Assembly (NCBI RefSeq): GCF_004000865.1
Contig: NZ_BIMB01000006.1
Coordinates: 124,001-188,000 of the forward strand
Length of the DNA stretch: 64,000 nucleotides
Source of the DNA: Paenibacillus elgii NBRC 100335
GTDB taxonomy: Bacteria; Bacillota; Bacilli; Paenibacillales; NBRC-103111
Direction: 5' to 3'
In this document: piece by piece, positions 9,202 to 18,075 of the stretch
Layout: the number at the start of each line of letters is the position of its first letter
Numbering within the stretch: the stretch's first letter is position 1
The notes under the pieces: model-generated
The model's database searches: none
Told to the model about the DNA's origin: nothing
What the model saw: only the letters and a program-made list of their open reading frames with translations
Translations under genes and position numbers: made by a program

Positions 9202-10080
9202 GTGATTCATTGCGACGGACTCGTCAAAATATACAAGACCGACGATATCGAGGTCGTTGCGCTTCATGGGCTGAACATTTCCGTCGCCCAAGGGGAAATG
9301 ATGGCGATCATCGGAAACAGCGGCAGCGGCAAGTCGACGTTACTGAACATTCTGGGGGGGCTCGACCGCCCCTCCGCCGGCCAGGTGCGCGTGGGCGAAT
9401 GGAACCTGCTGAAAATAACGGACGACGAGCTGGTGCAGTACAAGCGCAAAACCGTCGGCTTCATCTGGCAGAACAATGCGCGCAATCTCGTTCCTTACTT
9501 GACGGCGCTAGAGAATGTGGAAATGCCGATGATGCTCAGCGGTCAGTACGACCGGGCCTATGCGAAGCAACTGCTGGAGTGGGTCGGCCTCAAAGAGCGG
9601 CTCAATAACAAGCTGCAGCAGCTGTCAGGCGGTGAGCAGCAGCGGGTGGCGATTGCCATTGCGCTTGCGAATCGCCCGTCCTTGCTGTTGGCCGACGAAC
9701 CGACCGGTTCCGTCGATACGCGGACGTCGGATATGATTATGGACATTTTCCGGCATCTGAATTCCGAGCTTGGCGTGACCATCGTTATCGTAACCCACGA
9801 TATGGCGCTTGCCGGCAAGGTGGACCGCGTCGTCGCCATCCGCGACGGGATGACAAGCACCGAATTCGTCAAACGCAACCCGAACCTGGACGCTGAAGGA
9901 GAGACGGCGGCATCGCACGGATCGATTCACGATGTCCATGAGGAATATGTCGTACTCGACCGGGCGGGGCGGCTTCAAATTCCGAGGGCGTATTTGCAGG
10001 CGCTTGGGATCGAAGGAAAGGCATCGATGGAATTCGACGGCGAGAAAATCATTATACGTACGCCGAAGTCGCTGGATTAG
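9202..10080 (+). CDS. ABC ATPase fused to a C-terminal AbrB/SpoVT-like domain
   Basis: Second ATPase of the exporter operon: Walker A GNSGSGKST, signature LSGGEQQRVAIAIAL, Walker B LLLADEPTGSVD, H-loop VTHD. The last ~45 residues are not part of an ABC domain. They read VVLDRAGRLQIPRAYLQALGI, then GKASMEFDGEKIIIRTP, the pattern of AbrB/MazE swapped-hairpin DNA-binding folds. GTG start at 9202, the only in-frame start compatible with the AGGAGA at 9187-9192 and the permease stop at 9197. It may have a structural (dimerising) or regulatory tail; DNA binding is not shown. Confidence 0.87.
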   Translation: MIHCDGLVKIYKTDDIEVVALHGLNISVAQGEMMAIIGNSGSGKSTLLNILGGLDRPSAGQVRVGEWNLLKITDDELVQYKRKTVGFIWQNNARNLVPYLTALENVEMPMMLSGQYDRAYAKQLLEWVGLKERLNNKLQQLSGGEQQRVAIAIALANRPSLLLADEPTGSVDTRTSDMIMDIFRHLNSELGVTIVIVTHDMALAGKVDRVVAIRDGMTSTEFVKRNPNLDAEGETAASHGSIHDVHEEYVVLDRAGRLQIPRAYLQALGIEGKASMEFDGEKIIIRTPKSLD

Positions 10081-10215
10081 CACGATAAGAGTAAATTGCA
10101 AGACGTCAGTGTGAATAACCTTCAGGTTTGCGAGGCGCTGAAGCAATGGCAAAGCAAGGGGGATGCTACGCTTCAGAAGATGAAAGACAACCCGAATGCG
10201 TCTTTTGATCATTAA
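10081..10215 (+). pseudogene. remnant of the 3' end of a solute-binding protein gene
   Basis: Directly after the ATPase stop codon and in the same frame, 44 codons read HDKSKLQDVS...NNLQVCEALKQWQSKGDATL, then QKMKDNPNASFDH and stop. This closely matches the last residues of the intact binding protein encoded next (LQVRDALKQWQTEGDAML, QKIKENPNAQFDSM). There is no start codon or ribosome site. It is best explained as the leftover tail of a tandem paralogue of the downstream gene after deletion of the rest. Confidence 0.75.
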
Positions 10216-10272
10216 CCTTTTTTTAAAACTGCCTTGATTATACATAGAAACTAATCCGGAGGGATCCTGAGA

Positions 10273-11742
10273 ATGCAAAAATATGTTAAGAAGACGGTGG
10301 CTGTATCGCTTTGCGTCGGCTTGATGGCGCCGACACTGGTTGCTTGCACGAAATCCAGCAGCGGGGACAGCAAGACCGAGAAAGTGCTTCGGATCGCAAC
10401 CAGCATGGGATATGGCGGTGATAGCGAGTATTTCCGGCAGCAGTTCACCGAATTGTTTGAATTTGCGAATCCGAACATTAAGCTGGAATTCATCTCGACA
10501 TCCGATGACCGTTACATGTATGGAGGCCGCCCGGATCCGAAGGAAAAGCCGAAAGATCCGATGGATAAGCTAAAGGAAGTCATGACGGGTGACAGTCCCC
10601 CCGATGTCGTGATGGTTGGTTACGATCAACTGCCGGAGCTGATCAGCAACAATATGCTGAAGCAGCTCGATCAGGACATCGCGAAGGACAAATTCGATAC
10701 GTCCGATATCGTTCCTGCGGTCATCGAGGGCATTAAAAAGGCGGGCGACGGCAAAATTTATGCGCTGGCGCCGACCTTTTATTCTTCCGCGCTCATTTAT
10801 AACAAAAAATTGTTCGATGAAGCCGGAGTTCCGTACCCGACCGACAAAATGACGTGGGATCAAATGTTCGATCTGGCCCGTAGATTGGCGAAAGGGGAAG
10901 GGGAAAACCGTAAGTACGGCTTCTCGTTCTCGACGCACAATATGGGCGATGACATTTACTACGCGACAAATATGTATACGGCACCGCTTGATCTGAAGAC
11001 CTTCGACGATAAAGGCGAGAAGATGACCGTCGATTCCGATCAATGGGAAAAAGTATGGAAAATGATGCTGCAGCTAAAGACCGAGAAAATTTTGCCTGAG
11101 CCGATCGATTTCTCCAAACGGCGCAACCCTGGGCCTAATGAAGACTACAACCCGTTCATGGACGACGATTTCATATCCGGACGTGTCGCGATGTCTGTCA
11201 TCAGCTACTATCAAATTGGCCAGTATACGAACGTCATGAAAAATGCGGCGAACATCAAAGGCCTCACCCCATTCGATTGGGATGTCGTTACGCTACCCGT
11301 GCATCAGGAAGCGCCTGAATACGGCGGTAACATCAGTCTGGACGGTCTGATGGGCATTAACGCCAAGGCCCAGAACGCCGAGGATGCTTGGAAATTTATC
11401 AAGTTTATCAACAGCGAGGAATGGGCCAAGCTGAAAGGCAGCAGCAGCCACAATCTGGTATCGCGTCAAAAGTACATCAAGCCGAAGGAGGGCGCGGAAA
11501 TCAACATCAAAGCGTTCACGACACTGCTTCCTGCGCCAAGCCGGGACTACAAGATTTATCGCGAAAAACCGGGCCTGTATGAAGTGGAACGCCTTGGCTC
11601 CCAAAAATTCCAGCAAGTCGCCCAAAATAAGCTGCAAGTGCGCGATGCGCTCAAGCAATGGCAAACGGAAGGCGATGCGATGCTGCAAAAAATTAAAGAG
11701 AATCCGAATGCTCAGTTTGATTCGATGATGCAGGGGGGATAA
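10273..11742 (+). CDS. extracellular solute-binding lipoprotein, sugar-ABC (family 1) type
   Basis: 489 residues with a lipoprotein signal (KTVAVSLCVGLMAPTLVAC, Cys about residue 25) followed by a Ser/Lys linker. The body has the family-1 binding-protein look: LRIATSMGY at the start, DVVMVGYDQLPELISNNML, YALAPTFYSSALIYNKKLFDEAGVPYP, and WKFIKFINSEEWAKL near the end. GGAGGG lies 9 bases before the ATG. It normally pairs with a sugar importer, yet no permeases of that class lie nearby; it sits between exporter genes and a secreted protein. Substrate unknown. Confidence 0.85.
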   Translation: MQKYVKKTVAVSLCVGLMAPTLVACTKSSSGDSKTEKVLRIATSMGYGGDSEYFRQQFTELFEFANPNIKLEFISTSDDRYMYGGRPDPKEKPKDPMDKLKEVMTGDSPPDVVMVGYDQLPELISNNMLKQLDQDIAKDKFDTSDIVPAVIEGIKKAGDGKIYALAPTFYSSALIYNKKLFDEAGVPYPTDKMTWDQMFDLARRLAKGEGENRKYGFSFSTHNMGDDIYYATNMYTAPLDLKTFDDKGEKMTVDSDQWEKVWKMMLQLKTEKILPEPIDFSKRRNPGPNEDYNPFMDDDFISGRVAMSVISYYQIGQYTNVMKNAANIKGLTPFDWDVVTLPVHQEAPEYGGNISLDGLMGINAKAQNAEDAWKFIKFINSEEWAKLKGSSSHNLVSRQKYIKPKEGAEINIKAFTTLLPAPSRDYKIYREKPGLYEVERLGSQKFQQVAQNKLQVRDALKQWQTEGDAMLQKIKENPNAQFDSMMQGG

Positions 11743-11743
11743 G

Positions 11744-11836
11744 ATGTCCCTTCTTAGCAAGAATGCGGGCAGTACGTTCGGAGTGAAACTCAACAAGGAG
11801 GAACAACAAGATGAATTCCAAACGCAAACGATATAA
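11744..11836 (+). CDS. possible 30-codon ORF overlapping the next gene start
   Basis: Starts one base after the binding-protein stop, preceded by GGGGGG (11733-11738), and ends inside the first codons of the 740-aa protein gene. Reads MSLLSKNAGSTFGVKLNKEE and continues for ten residues. It could be a leader that couples translation of the secreted protein to the upstream gene, or mere chance. No family recognised. Confidence 0.2.
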   Translation: MSLLSKNAGSTFGVKLNKEEQQDEFQTQTI

Positions 11837-14033
11837 AACTTGCATAGTTCTGCTGGCAGCCGTACTTGCCTTCGGGTCGGCGCTCCCCGCCTTTGCGGCG
11901 GAGAGCGGCGGCACGACCCCGCCTTCGGGAACAACGGCGACCGTCTCGACAGGGACCGCTCCGGCGATCGGACAGGTAGCTCTTAACGCGGCCAGCTATT
12001 TCGAGATTAAAAATGTGGTCATGATGCCGGAGCAAGGCAACAAAACCGTGACATTCACCGTAGGGGTCCACAACGGAGGGGCGACCGACCTGCAGTTCAT
12101 CGATTACTGGCCACGGCTGCGGACGAAAAGCGGCAACCAAATTTCCGTTCGCGTCCTGCCGCAGGACAAGGATAAAAACCGTATTCCGGCCAAATCGAGC
12201 CAAGACATCAGCTTTTATGCAACGGTGAACGAATCGACGGACCTGAAGGATCTTATTTTTGAAATTATCAAATGGGACTTCAGCATGCCGGAGGCGGATT
12301 TCGTACGGAAAATCGGAGATGTGAGCGTTCCTGACGACTATACCGTCGTTACGCCGGCCGGTAAAGCACATACGATTCAAATGGCAAGCAATCCGGTCAA
12401 AGGCACCATCAAAAAAGTATTGATGAGCAAGAACGAGAAAAATTACACTCCGACCATCGTCCTTAATCTGGAGAACGTAGGCTCGAAGAGCGTCGCGGTG
12501 CCCGGATATCAATATTTGCTTCGCACAAGCGAAGGGTACATGTATCCGCTCGACGCCAAGGCGATAAAAGATTTGACACTCAATCCGCAAACGAACAAAG
12601 ATATCGACCTTACGGGCTCTGTCCCGGTCTCCGTCTCAACGGAAGGCTGGCAGCTCGTGATCGTTCAGAACGCGCAGGATTTGAAGCTAAATCTGCCGAT
12701 TGCTTTCTTCGCTTTACCGGCCGTATCGGATACGGACGGGGTGGACACGGGCAAAGCCTTCAGCTTCACGAACAAGGCGGGTACCTACACGGCTCAACTG
12801 AACACCGTCCAAAGGCTGCCTTGGGAGGATCAGGATATTTTGACCGCAGGGTTTACGCTTTCCAACAAAGGTCCCGAAGCGCTTCCGATTCCGGATCTGA
12901 CAGGGTACTTCAAGCTGGACGATAACGTGAAGGTGGAAGCGAAACTGGTTCGGACGGACAATGTCATCGGTCTGGCCCCGAATGCGGAAGCTCAATTCCA
13001 GTTTATCGGCAAAATTCCTTACACGTCGCAATTCGGCAAGGTCAAGCTTGTGCTGCAAGAGAAAACGGGCAGCGCCAGCAGCGACGGCAAAACAGACCAG
13101 CAGACGGCGGCGAGCGATTTGCTCGAATTCGTACACCGCTCGGAGCTGATGAACATTCCTTATAATAACTTCGGCGAAACGTATAAAGTGACAAGCGTCG
13201 GCCGGAGCGCAAACTATAAGGTCCGTTCTGTCAGGACGTATGGTGGAAAAATGAACGACACATTTACGGCTCTTCTAGAAGTAAACAATCTAGAAAAACG
13301 ACCATCGGATATTACAAAATTGGTTGCTTATTTCAAGACAGCTGAAGGTACATATCCTGCTACCATTTCCGAGATTAAGACAAAAGTCAACCCGAACGGA
13401 ACGGCGATGCTGCTGCTGTCCAGCAATGTAGGCAAGGGAGCCCCGACGTCCGGTATGAGTATATTAGTCGGTGAAGCAGTGACTGAAGGAAAATTAACGG
13501 AAGCGGACAAAAAACCGGATGCTTATGTCAATGCTGCCGCATACTGGCTTCCGGAAGAGGATTTCACGGTTCAAGACGGATTTAAAGATATCAATCTCGA
13601 TCCATATAAACTATCCATCAGCAACATTCGTTCCACCATTGAATACGTCAAAGATTCCGATATCACGCCAGTCAAGATAAAATTCGATTACAACCTGACA
13701 AAAGATTCAATGTTTGTTTCAAACATGGAAGGCCGCCAGCTAATTATTGAGCTTGAAGATTCCGACGGTAAGACAAAAATGAAAAGCTCGCTCGATTTTA
13801 AAGACTTTGAAGGTATAGCGTCCGATAAGCAAGGCACTACAACTCAAACGGAAACAAAAGAAAAAATGACCGTAGGTGAGCATGTAGACTTTGAATTTAA
13901 GGAATCTATCAAGGACATAAAGTATAGAATCAATCAGCTGAAAACCTTCAAGCTGAACATCTACGATTCGTTCCAAGGACAAAAGAAATTGATCGCTACG
14001 AAAGAGGTCAACTGGTTTGAAACCGCGGAATAA
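11811..14033 (+). CDS. secreted multi-domain beta-sandwich protein, 740 aa, function unknown
   Basis: Signal peptide (CIVLLAAVLAFGSALPAFAA) and then about five tandem ~110-140-residue units starting near residues 55, 185, 325, 460 and 590. Each is beta-rich, with segments such as VLNLENVGSKSVAVPGYQYL, FTLSNKGPEALPIPDLTGYF and LLEVNNLEKRPSDITKLVAYF, i.e. the N-x-G/D 'new-strand' pattern of extracytoplasmic immunoglobulin-like (DUF4352-like) domains. No catalytic motif or sortase/cell-wall anchor is visible. It resembles the product at 19364, also encoded last after an efflux adaptor. AAGGAGGA precedes the ATG; a terminator follows. Base composition shifts to more AT after about nt 13240. Confidence 0.75.
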   Translation: MNSKRKRYKTCIVLLAAVLAFGSALPAFAAESGGTTPPSGTTATVSTGTAPAIGQVALNAASYFEIKNVVMMPEQGNKTVTFTVGVHNGGATDLQFIDYWPRLRTKSGNQISVRVLPQDKDKNRIPAKSSQDISFYATVNESTDLKDLIFEIIKWDFSMPEADFVRKIGDVSVPDDYTVVTPAGKAHTIQMASNPVKGTIKKVLMSKNEKNYTPTIVLNLENVGSKSVAVPGYQYLLRTSEGYMYPLDAKAIKDLTLNPQTNKDIDLTGSVPVSVSTEGWQLVIVQNAQDLKLNLPIAFFALPAVSDTDGVDTGKAFSFTNKAGTYTAQLNTVQRLPWEDQDILTAGFTLSNKGPEALPIPDLTGYFKLDDNVKVEAKLVRTDNVIGLAPNAEAQFQFIGKIPYTSQFGKVKLVLQEKTGSASSDGKTDQQTAASDLLEFVHRSELMNIPYNNFGETYKVTSVGRSANYKVRSVRTYGGKMNDTFTALLEVNNLEKRPSDITKLVAYFKTAEGTYPATISEIKTKVNPNGTAMLLLSSNVGKGAPTSGMSILVGEAVTEGKLTEADKKPDAYVNAAAYWLPEEDFTVQDGFKDINLDPYKLSISNIRSTIEYVKDSDITPVKIKFDYNLTKDSMFVSNMEGRQLIIELEDSDGKTKMKSSLDFKDFEGIASDKQGTTTQTETKEKMTVGEHVDFEFKESIKDIKYRINQLKTFKLNIYDSFQGQKKLIATKEVNWFETAE

Positions 14034-14060
14034 TATGTTTACTTTTTTTTGATTGAACGA

Positions 14061-14107
14061 AACCGTTTCTGCATCAGTTGCGTAAAACTGTGCAGAAGCG
14101 GTTTTTT
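14061..14107 (+). terminator. terminator of the ABC/secreted-protein operon
   Basis: Stem AACCGTTTCTGCA / TGCAGAAGCGGTT (13 bp with one G-T pair) and a TTTTTT tail at 14102-14107. Confidence 0.8.
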
Positions 14108-14160
14108 GCTGGGAACCTAGTGACTTTTATGAATAATTGGTTAAAAGTTCATTGGGGGGA

Positions 14161-14205
14161 TTGACAGGTTTTTCAAGACGATTTAATGTTATTAACGTTA
14201 ACAAC
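14161..14205 (+). promoter_or_regulatory. sigma-A promoter with overlapping palindromic operator
   Basis: TTGACA at 14161-14166, 17-base spacer, TAATGT at 14184-14189. The 18-base near-palindrome GTTATTAACGTTAACAAC (14188-14205, one asymmetric pair) covers the end of the -10 and the likely start site. A further half-like TTAACGATGTTAA follows at 14210. Such placement would let the regulator encoded at 14245 repress its own transcription. Confidence 0.6.
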
Positions 14206-14244
14206 ATTCTTAACGATGTTAATTCAATGAATAAGGAGAAGATA

Positions 14245-14754
14245 ATGAGTAAACCGCATCTCTCGTTTGGTGAATATAAATGGACGGTCACCCAACAAAT
14301 GTCCCGGACTTTTGAATTGGAAGGATTCAGCCCGCTTGTTGGCAAAATATTCGGTTTGCTTTTATTTGCACCCAAACCGGTCAGCCTGCAGGAAATTGCC
14401 GATCAGCTTGGTGTAACGAAAGCAGCTGTTAGCGTCCAGGTCCGTGCGTTGGAAAAGTACTCCATGTGCCAAAAAGTTCCGTTGAGAAGCGATCGAAAAG
14501 ACTACTATTACATATCCGACGACTTCACACTGATCAGCATGCGGGCCAGCAAGCAAAAAATCGAATCGATTACCAAGCAATGCGAAGAATTGTTGTTCAC
14601 TCTTAAAGGAATGTCCCAGATTGATGAGGAGGAAACTGAATCCTTTGAGGTTTCCAAGCGAAGATTTGCGGAAGTTTCCGCGATGTACCGGATGTTTTTA
14701 TCGCGATTGGAGGGGATCGAGGAGGAGTGGATCCGATTAAGAGAGCAGCTGTAA
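14245..14754 (+). CDS. GbsR/MarR-type transcriptional regulator
   Basis: 169-residue winged-helix protein. The helix-turn-helix is about residues 35-75 (VSLQEIADQLGVTKAAVSVQVRALEKY), followed by a beta-wing with RSDRKDYYYI and a helical C-terminal dimerisation region. The ATG at 14245 has AAGGAG six bases upstream; an upstream in-frame start would have no ribosome site. It sits between the ABC operon and the RND operon and reads toward the RND genes, so it probably controls them and itself. The ligand is unknown. Confidence 0.82.
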   Translation: MSKPHLSFGEYKWTVTQQMSRTFELEGFSPLVGKIFGLLLFAPKPVSLQEIADQLGVTKAAVSVQVRALEKYSMCQKVPLRSDRKDYYYISDDFTLISMRASKQKIESITKQCEELLFTLKGMSQIDEEETESFEVSKRRFAEVSAMYRMFLSRLEGIEEEWIRLREQL

Positions 14755-14810
14755 ACAGATAGACGAAAGACGGGACGCCCGGATTTTTTTTATGTTATGA
14801 CTTTTTTCAC

Positions 14811-14839
14811 CTTACAGCCGAATCGAACCAAGCTATACT
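14811..14839 (+). promoter_or_regulatory. promoter of the RND operon
   Basis: CTTACA (14811-14816), 17-base spacer, TATACT (14834-14839). It lies between the regulator stop and the RND start, giving a leader of about 75 bases. A GC hairpin with T-run just before it (about 14775-14792) may end the regulator transcript. Confidence 0.5.
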
Positions 14840-14921
14840 GAAAAAAGATTTATGGAAAATGAAGGGGTAACCGGAAACGCCTCGTCTAAGTAGTCAGCAA
14901 TCGTAATGGAGGAGTAGAGAG

Positions 14922-17900
14922 ATGAATTCATTAACCAATTTTTCGATGAAGAACATCGCCGCAGTAATCATTATTGTGCTGATGTTGTTTGGCGGCGGTA
15001 CCTATGCGGCTTCCATCTTGAAAATGGAACTCATACCGAGTACTACGCAAACGAGATTCAATATTACCACCCAGTATACGGCTCCTCCTAAGGACGTTTT
15101 GGAGCTGGTGACCAAGCCTGTTGAGAAAGCGGTGGCGGGGCTGGACGGCATCAAATCTTTAAAGTCTACCTCCAGCGATAACTTCTCCATGGTTACCGTA
15201 GAACTGCAACAGGGGAAGAAGATCGAGGATGCCAGAAGGGACGCCGAAGGCTTGCTTGCGAACGTAAAGCTGCCCCAGGGCGCGGAAAAACCGAAGGTTC
15301 AGACCTCTAGCGCTGAAGCGAGCGCCATTTACTACCTCTCGGTGTACGGCGAGAACAACATGAGCCAGCAGGAGCTGGATAAGATCTTCAAGGATATCGT
15401 CCAGCCTGGATTTGCGGCCATTAAAGGGGTTGACCGCGTCGATGGGGTCGGCAATAAAGAAGCGGTACTGACCTTACGAATGAACGGCAACGCAATCAGC
15501 AGCTACGGATTGACACCGGCACAGGTGTCCCAAAGCATTCAAACTGCCATTCTGACAAGCCCAGCGGGATTAGTCGACTTCAGCGGGAACACGCAGATGG
15601 TACGCGTCAAGAGCGATCTCAATACGATTTACAGCCTGGAAAACATGAAGATTACGGCACCGGGGGGACAAACGCTTCTTCTGAAAGACATTGCCAAGGT
15701 TGAAGCGATTTCCGAGTCCAGATTCATTTCGCGCCTCGACGGCAAGCCGGCCATCGGTGTGACGATCTTCAAAACGAAGAACTCCAATGACGTTCAATTG
15801 GCTGCAGAAGCAGACGCTTTGATGGCCAAGTGGAAGCAGGATTTCCCGAACCTTACGTTTAAACCGCTTTTTGCTACATCCAGCATGATCAAGGATTCCA
15901 TTAACGGCATGGTTAAGGAAGGTGCGCTCGGCGCCCTGCTTGCCTCTATTATGATATTGCTCTTCCTAAGAAATGTTCGGATGACCATTATCGTTTTGGT
16001 CTCTATTCCTTTATCGCTGTTAATCACGCTGCTGATCATGGCTCCATTGGACATTTCGCTCAACATCATGACGCTGGGCGGGATTACGATCGCGATCGGG
16101 CGTGTCGTGGACGACAGTATCGTCGTAATCGAAAATATTTACAGCGAGCTCGTGAAAGTTCATGAGCGTGGGGAATCGGTCATTAAGAAAGCGACCGCGC
16201 AAGTGGCTTCGGCGATTACATCCTCCACGCTTACAACCGTTGGGGTATTTGCTCCAATCGCTTTTGTCGGGGGAGAGCTCGGGGATTTGTTCCGTCCGTT
16301 CGCCGTCACGCTTTCCGCTGCCTTATTGTCTTCGCTGCTGGTGGCCGTGACCGTGATTCCGATGCTTGCCAAGCTGCTCGTGCTGCGTTCCAAAAATATT
16401 AAGGTGCACGACGAATCGCATGTCGGCAAAATGTCCGGCGGTTATTTGAAAGTACTGAAATGGTCGCTGAACAACCGCATCAAAACGATGCTGCTTTCCA
16501 TGCTGGTTTTTGTTGTGGCTATCGCAGGCACGGTTCCGTTCCTGGCTGTGGAATTCATGCCTTCCAGCGATTCGGATAAACAAATGTTTATTATGATCAA
16601 AATGCCTCGGGAAACTTCGCTTGCATCTAACGATTTGAAGATGAAAGAAATTGAAGCGATGATCCGCGAGACGAAAAACCAAGCCGGAGAACCCGCTTTC
16701 GAATATATGCAATCCTATGTAGGTGGCGGTTCTTCGGATAATCGCATCGATTATGAAAGCCAGTTGATTGGCGCGGCATCGCAGGGAACGAACGCCAAGA
16801 AGCTGCTGAACGAAACGAAGGATAAAATATTGTACCTGCTTCCCAAAGGCTCCGAGGTAAACGGCATGCTGCTAAGCGGCGGCGGACCTGGCGGCGGGGG
16901 AGACTTCTCCTATATGCTTAAAGGCGACGACCTGAATCTGCTCACCCAGGGAGCCAAGCTGGTAAAGGATAAGCTCAAGGAAATTCCGGAATTTAAAGAT
17001 GTAAAAGACACCTTGAGCGAATCGAAAAACGAAGTGGAAATCGCCGTAGATCAAAATAAAGCCAGACTGTACAATTTGTCTTCCGGACAAATCGTCGAAA
17101 CCGTGAATTCTTGGCTGAGAGAGGAAAAGATCGGGGATCTGAAGTTCGACAATACGACCTTCTCCACCAAGATCATGCTGGACAAGAGCTTTAAGGATTC
17201 CATCGACAAAATCGGCAACTTTCTGATCAAGACTCCGACAGGGGCAACCGTCAAGCTGAATGAAGTAGCGAAGGTTCGCCAAATCGAGGCTCCGGCGTCG
17301 ATCACCCGGGATCAGCAAGTTCAATACGTCACGGTAACGGCAACGATCGAGTCGAGGGACAAGGGCGGCGTTAGCGCCAAAGCGGCCGAAATGCTAAAAA
17401 CCTTGGATCTTCCGTCGGGAGTTCGTCCCGAAGTCAAAGGGGTATCCGACGATATTCAGAAAAACTTCATGCAAATGTTCGTAGCCATGGCTGTCTCCAT
17501 CTTTATTGTATATCTGATCATGGTTCTGGCTTTCGGAAACGCCAGTGCGCCGTTTGCAATCTTATTCTCTTTGCCGCTTGCAGCAATCGGAGGCCTGCTA
17601 GGCTTGCTCGTCAGCGGCGAATCGCTCAACCTTACCTCATTGATCGGGTTCCTGATGCTGATCGGTGTCGTAGTTACCAATGCGATCGTGCTTATCGACC
17701 GCGTACAGCAGCTGCAGGAAGCGGGGCAATCCGTACGTGACGCACTTTTGGAGGGCGGTTTATCCCGGCTTCGTCCGATTATCATGACCGCAGGGGCTAC
17801 CATTATTGCCCTGCTACCGCTGGCTCTTGGGTTCTCTAAAGGGGCGCTCATTTCCAAAGGCTTGGCCGTTGTCGTTATCGGCGGATTGACCACATCGACT

Positions 17901-18017
17901 TTGCTTACGCTCGTCGTTGTGCCGGTCGTATACGAAATTATTCATAATATGAAGACCCGTCTCGGCCGTTTGTTCAGCAGAAAGGAATCCAAGTCAACAC
18001 CGGTAACGAATGCTTAA
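14922..18017 (+). CDS. RND-family efflux pump (SwrC/AcrB-like)
   Basis: 1031-residue proton-driven exporter of the inner membrane, the usual RND length. One N-terminal membrane helix, a large outward loop (VTKPVEKAVAGLDGIKSL region), a block of membrane helices, a second loop and second block: the duplicated RND layout. The proton-relay pair is intact in GRVVDDSIVVIEN (Asp397-Asp398). A Gly-rich turn (GGGPGGGGDF) sits in the second loop. In Gram-positives, SwrC-type pumps export lipopeptides and give resistance to antimicrobials. It is first in an operon with an adaptor lipoprotein and a secreted protein. Confidence 0.92.
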   Translation: MNSLTNFSMKNIAAVIIIVLMLFGGGTYAASILKMELIPSTTQTRFNITTQYTAPPKDVLELVTKPVEKAVAGLDGIKSLKSTSSDNFSMVTVELQQGKKIEDARRDAEGLLANVKLPQGAEKPKVQTSSAEASAIYYLSVYGENNMSQQELDKIFKDIVQPGFAAIKGVDRVDGVGNKEAVLTLRMNGNAISSYGLTPAQVSQSIQTAILTSPAGLVDFSGNTQMVRVKSDLNTIYSLENMKITAPGGQTLLLKDIAKVEAISESRFISRLDGKPAIGVTIFKTKNSNDVQLAAEADALMAKWKQDFPNLTFKPLFATSSMIKDSINGMVKEGALGALLASIMILLFLRNVRMTIIVLVSIPLSLLITLLIMAPLDISLNIMTLGGITIAIGRVVDDSIVVIENIYSELVKVHERGESVIKKATAQVASAITSSTLTTVGVFAPIAFVGGELGDLFRPFAVTLSAALLSSLLVAVTVIPMLAKLLVLRSKNIKVHDESHVGKMSGGYLKVLKWSLNNRIKTMLLSMLVFVVAIAGTVPFLAVEFMPSSDSDKQMFIMIKMPRETSLASNDLKMKEIEAMIRETKNQAGEPAFEYMQSYVGGGSSDNRIDYESQLIGAASQGTNAKKLLNETKDKILYLLPKGSEVNGMLLSGGGPGGGGDFSYMLKGDDLNLLTQGAKLVKDKLKEIPEFKDVKDTLSESKNEVEIAVDQNKARLYNLSSGQIVETVNSWLREEKIGDLKFDNTTFSTKIMLDKSFKDSIDKIGNFLIKTPTGATVKLNEVAKVRQIEAPASITRDQQVQYVTVTATIESRDKGGVSAKAAEMLKTLDLPSGVRPEVKGVSDDIQKNFMQMFVAMAVSIFIVYLIMVLAFGNASAPFAILFSLPLAAIGGLLGLLVSGESLNLTSLIGFLMLIGVVVTNAIVLIDRVQQLQEAGQSVRDALLEGGLSRLRPIIMTAGATIIALLPLALGFSKGALISKGLAVVVIGGLTTSTLLTLVVVPVVYEIIHNMKTRLGRLFSRKESKSTPVTNA

Positions 18018-18075
18018 GAGAGCATTTCATTCAGATAGATAGAGAGTTCCATAAGGGAAAAAGGAGAATCAGCCC

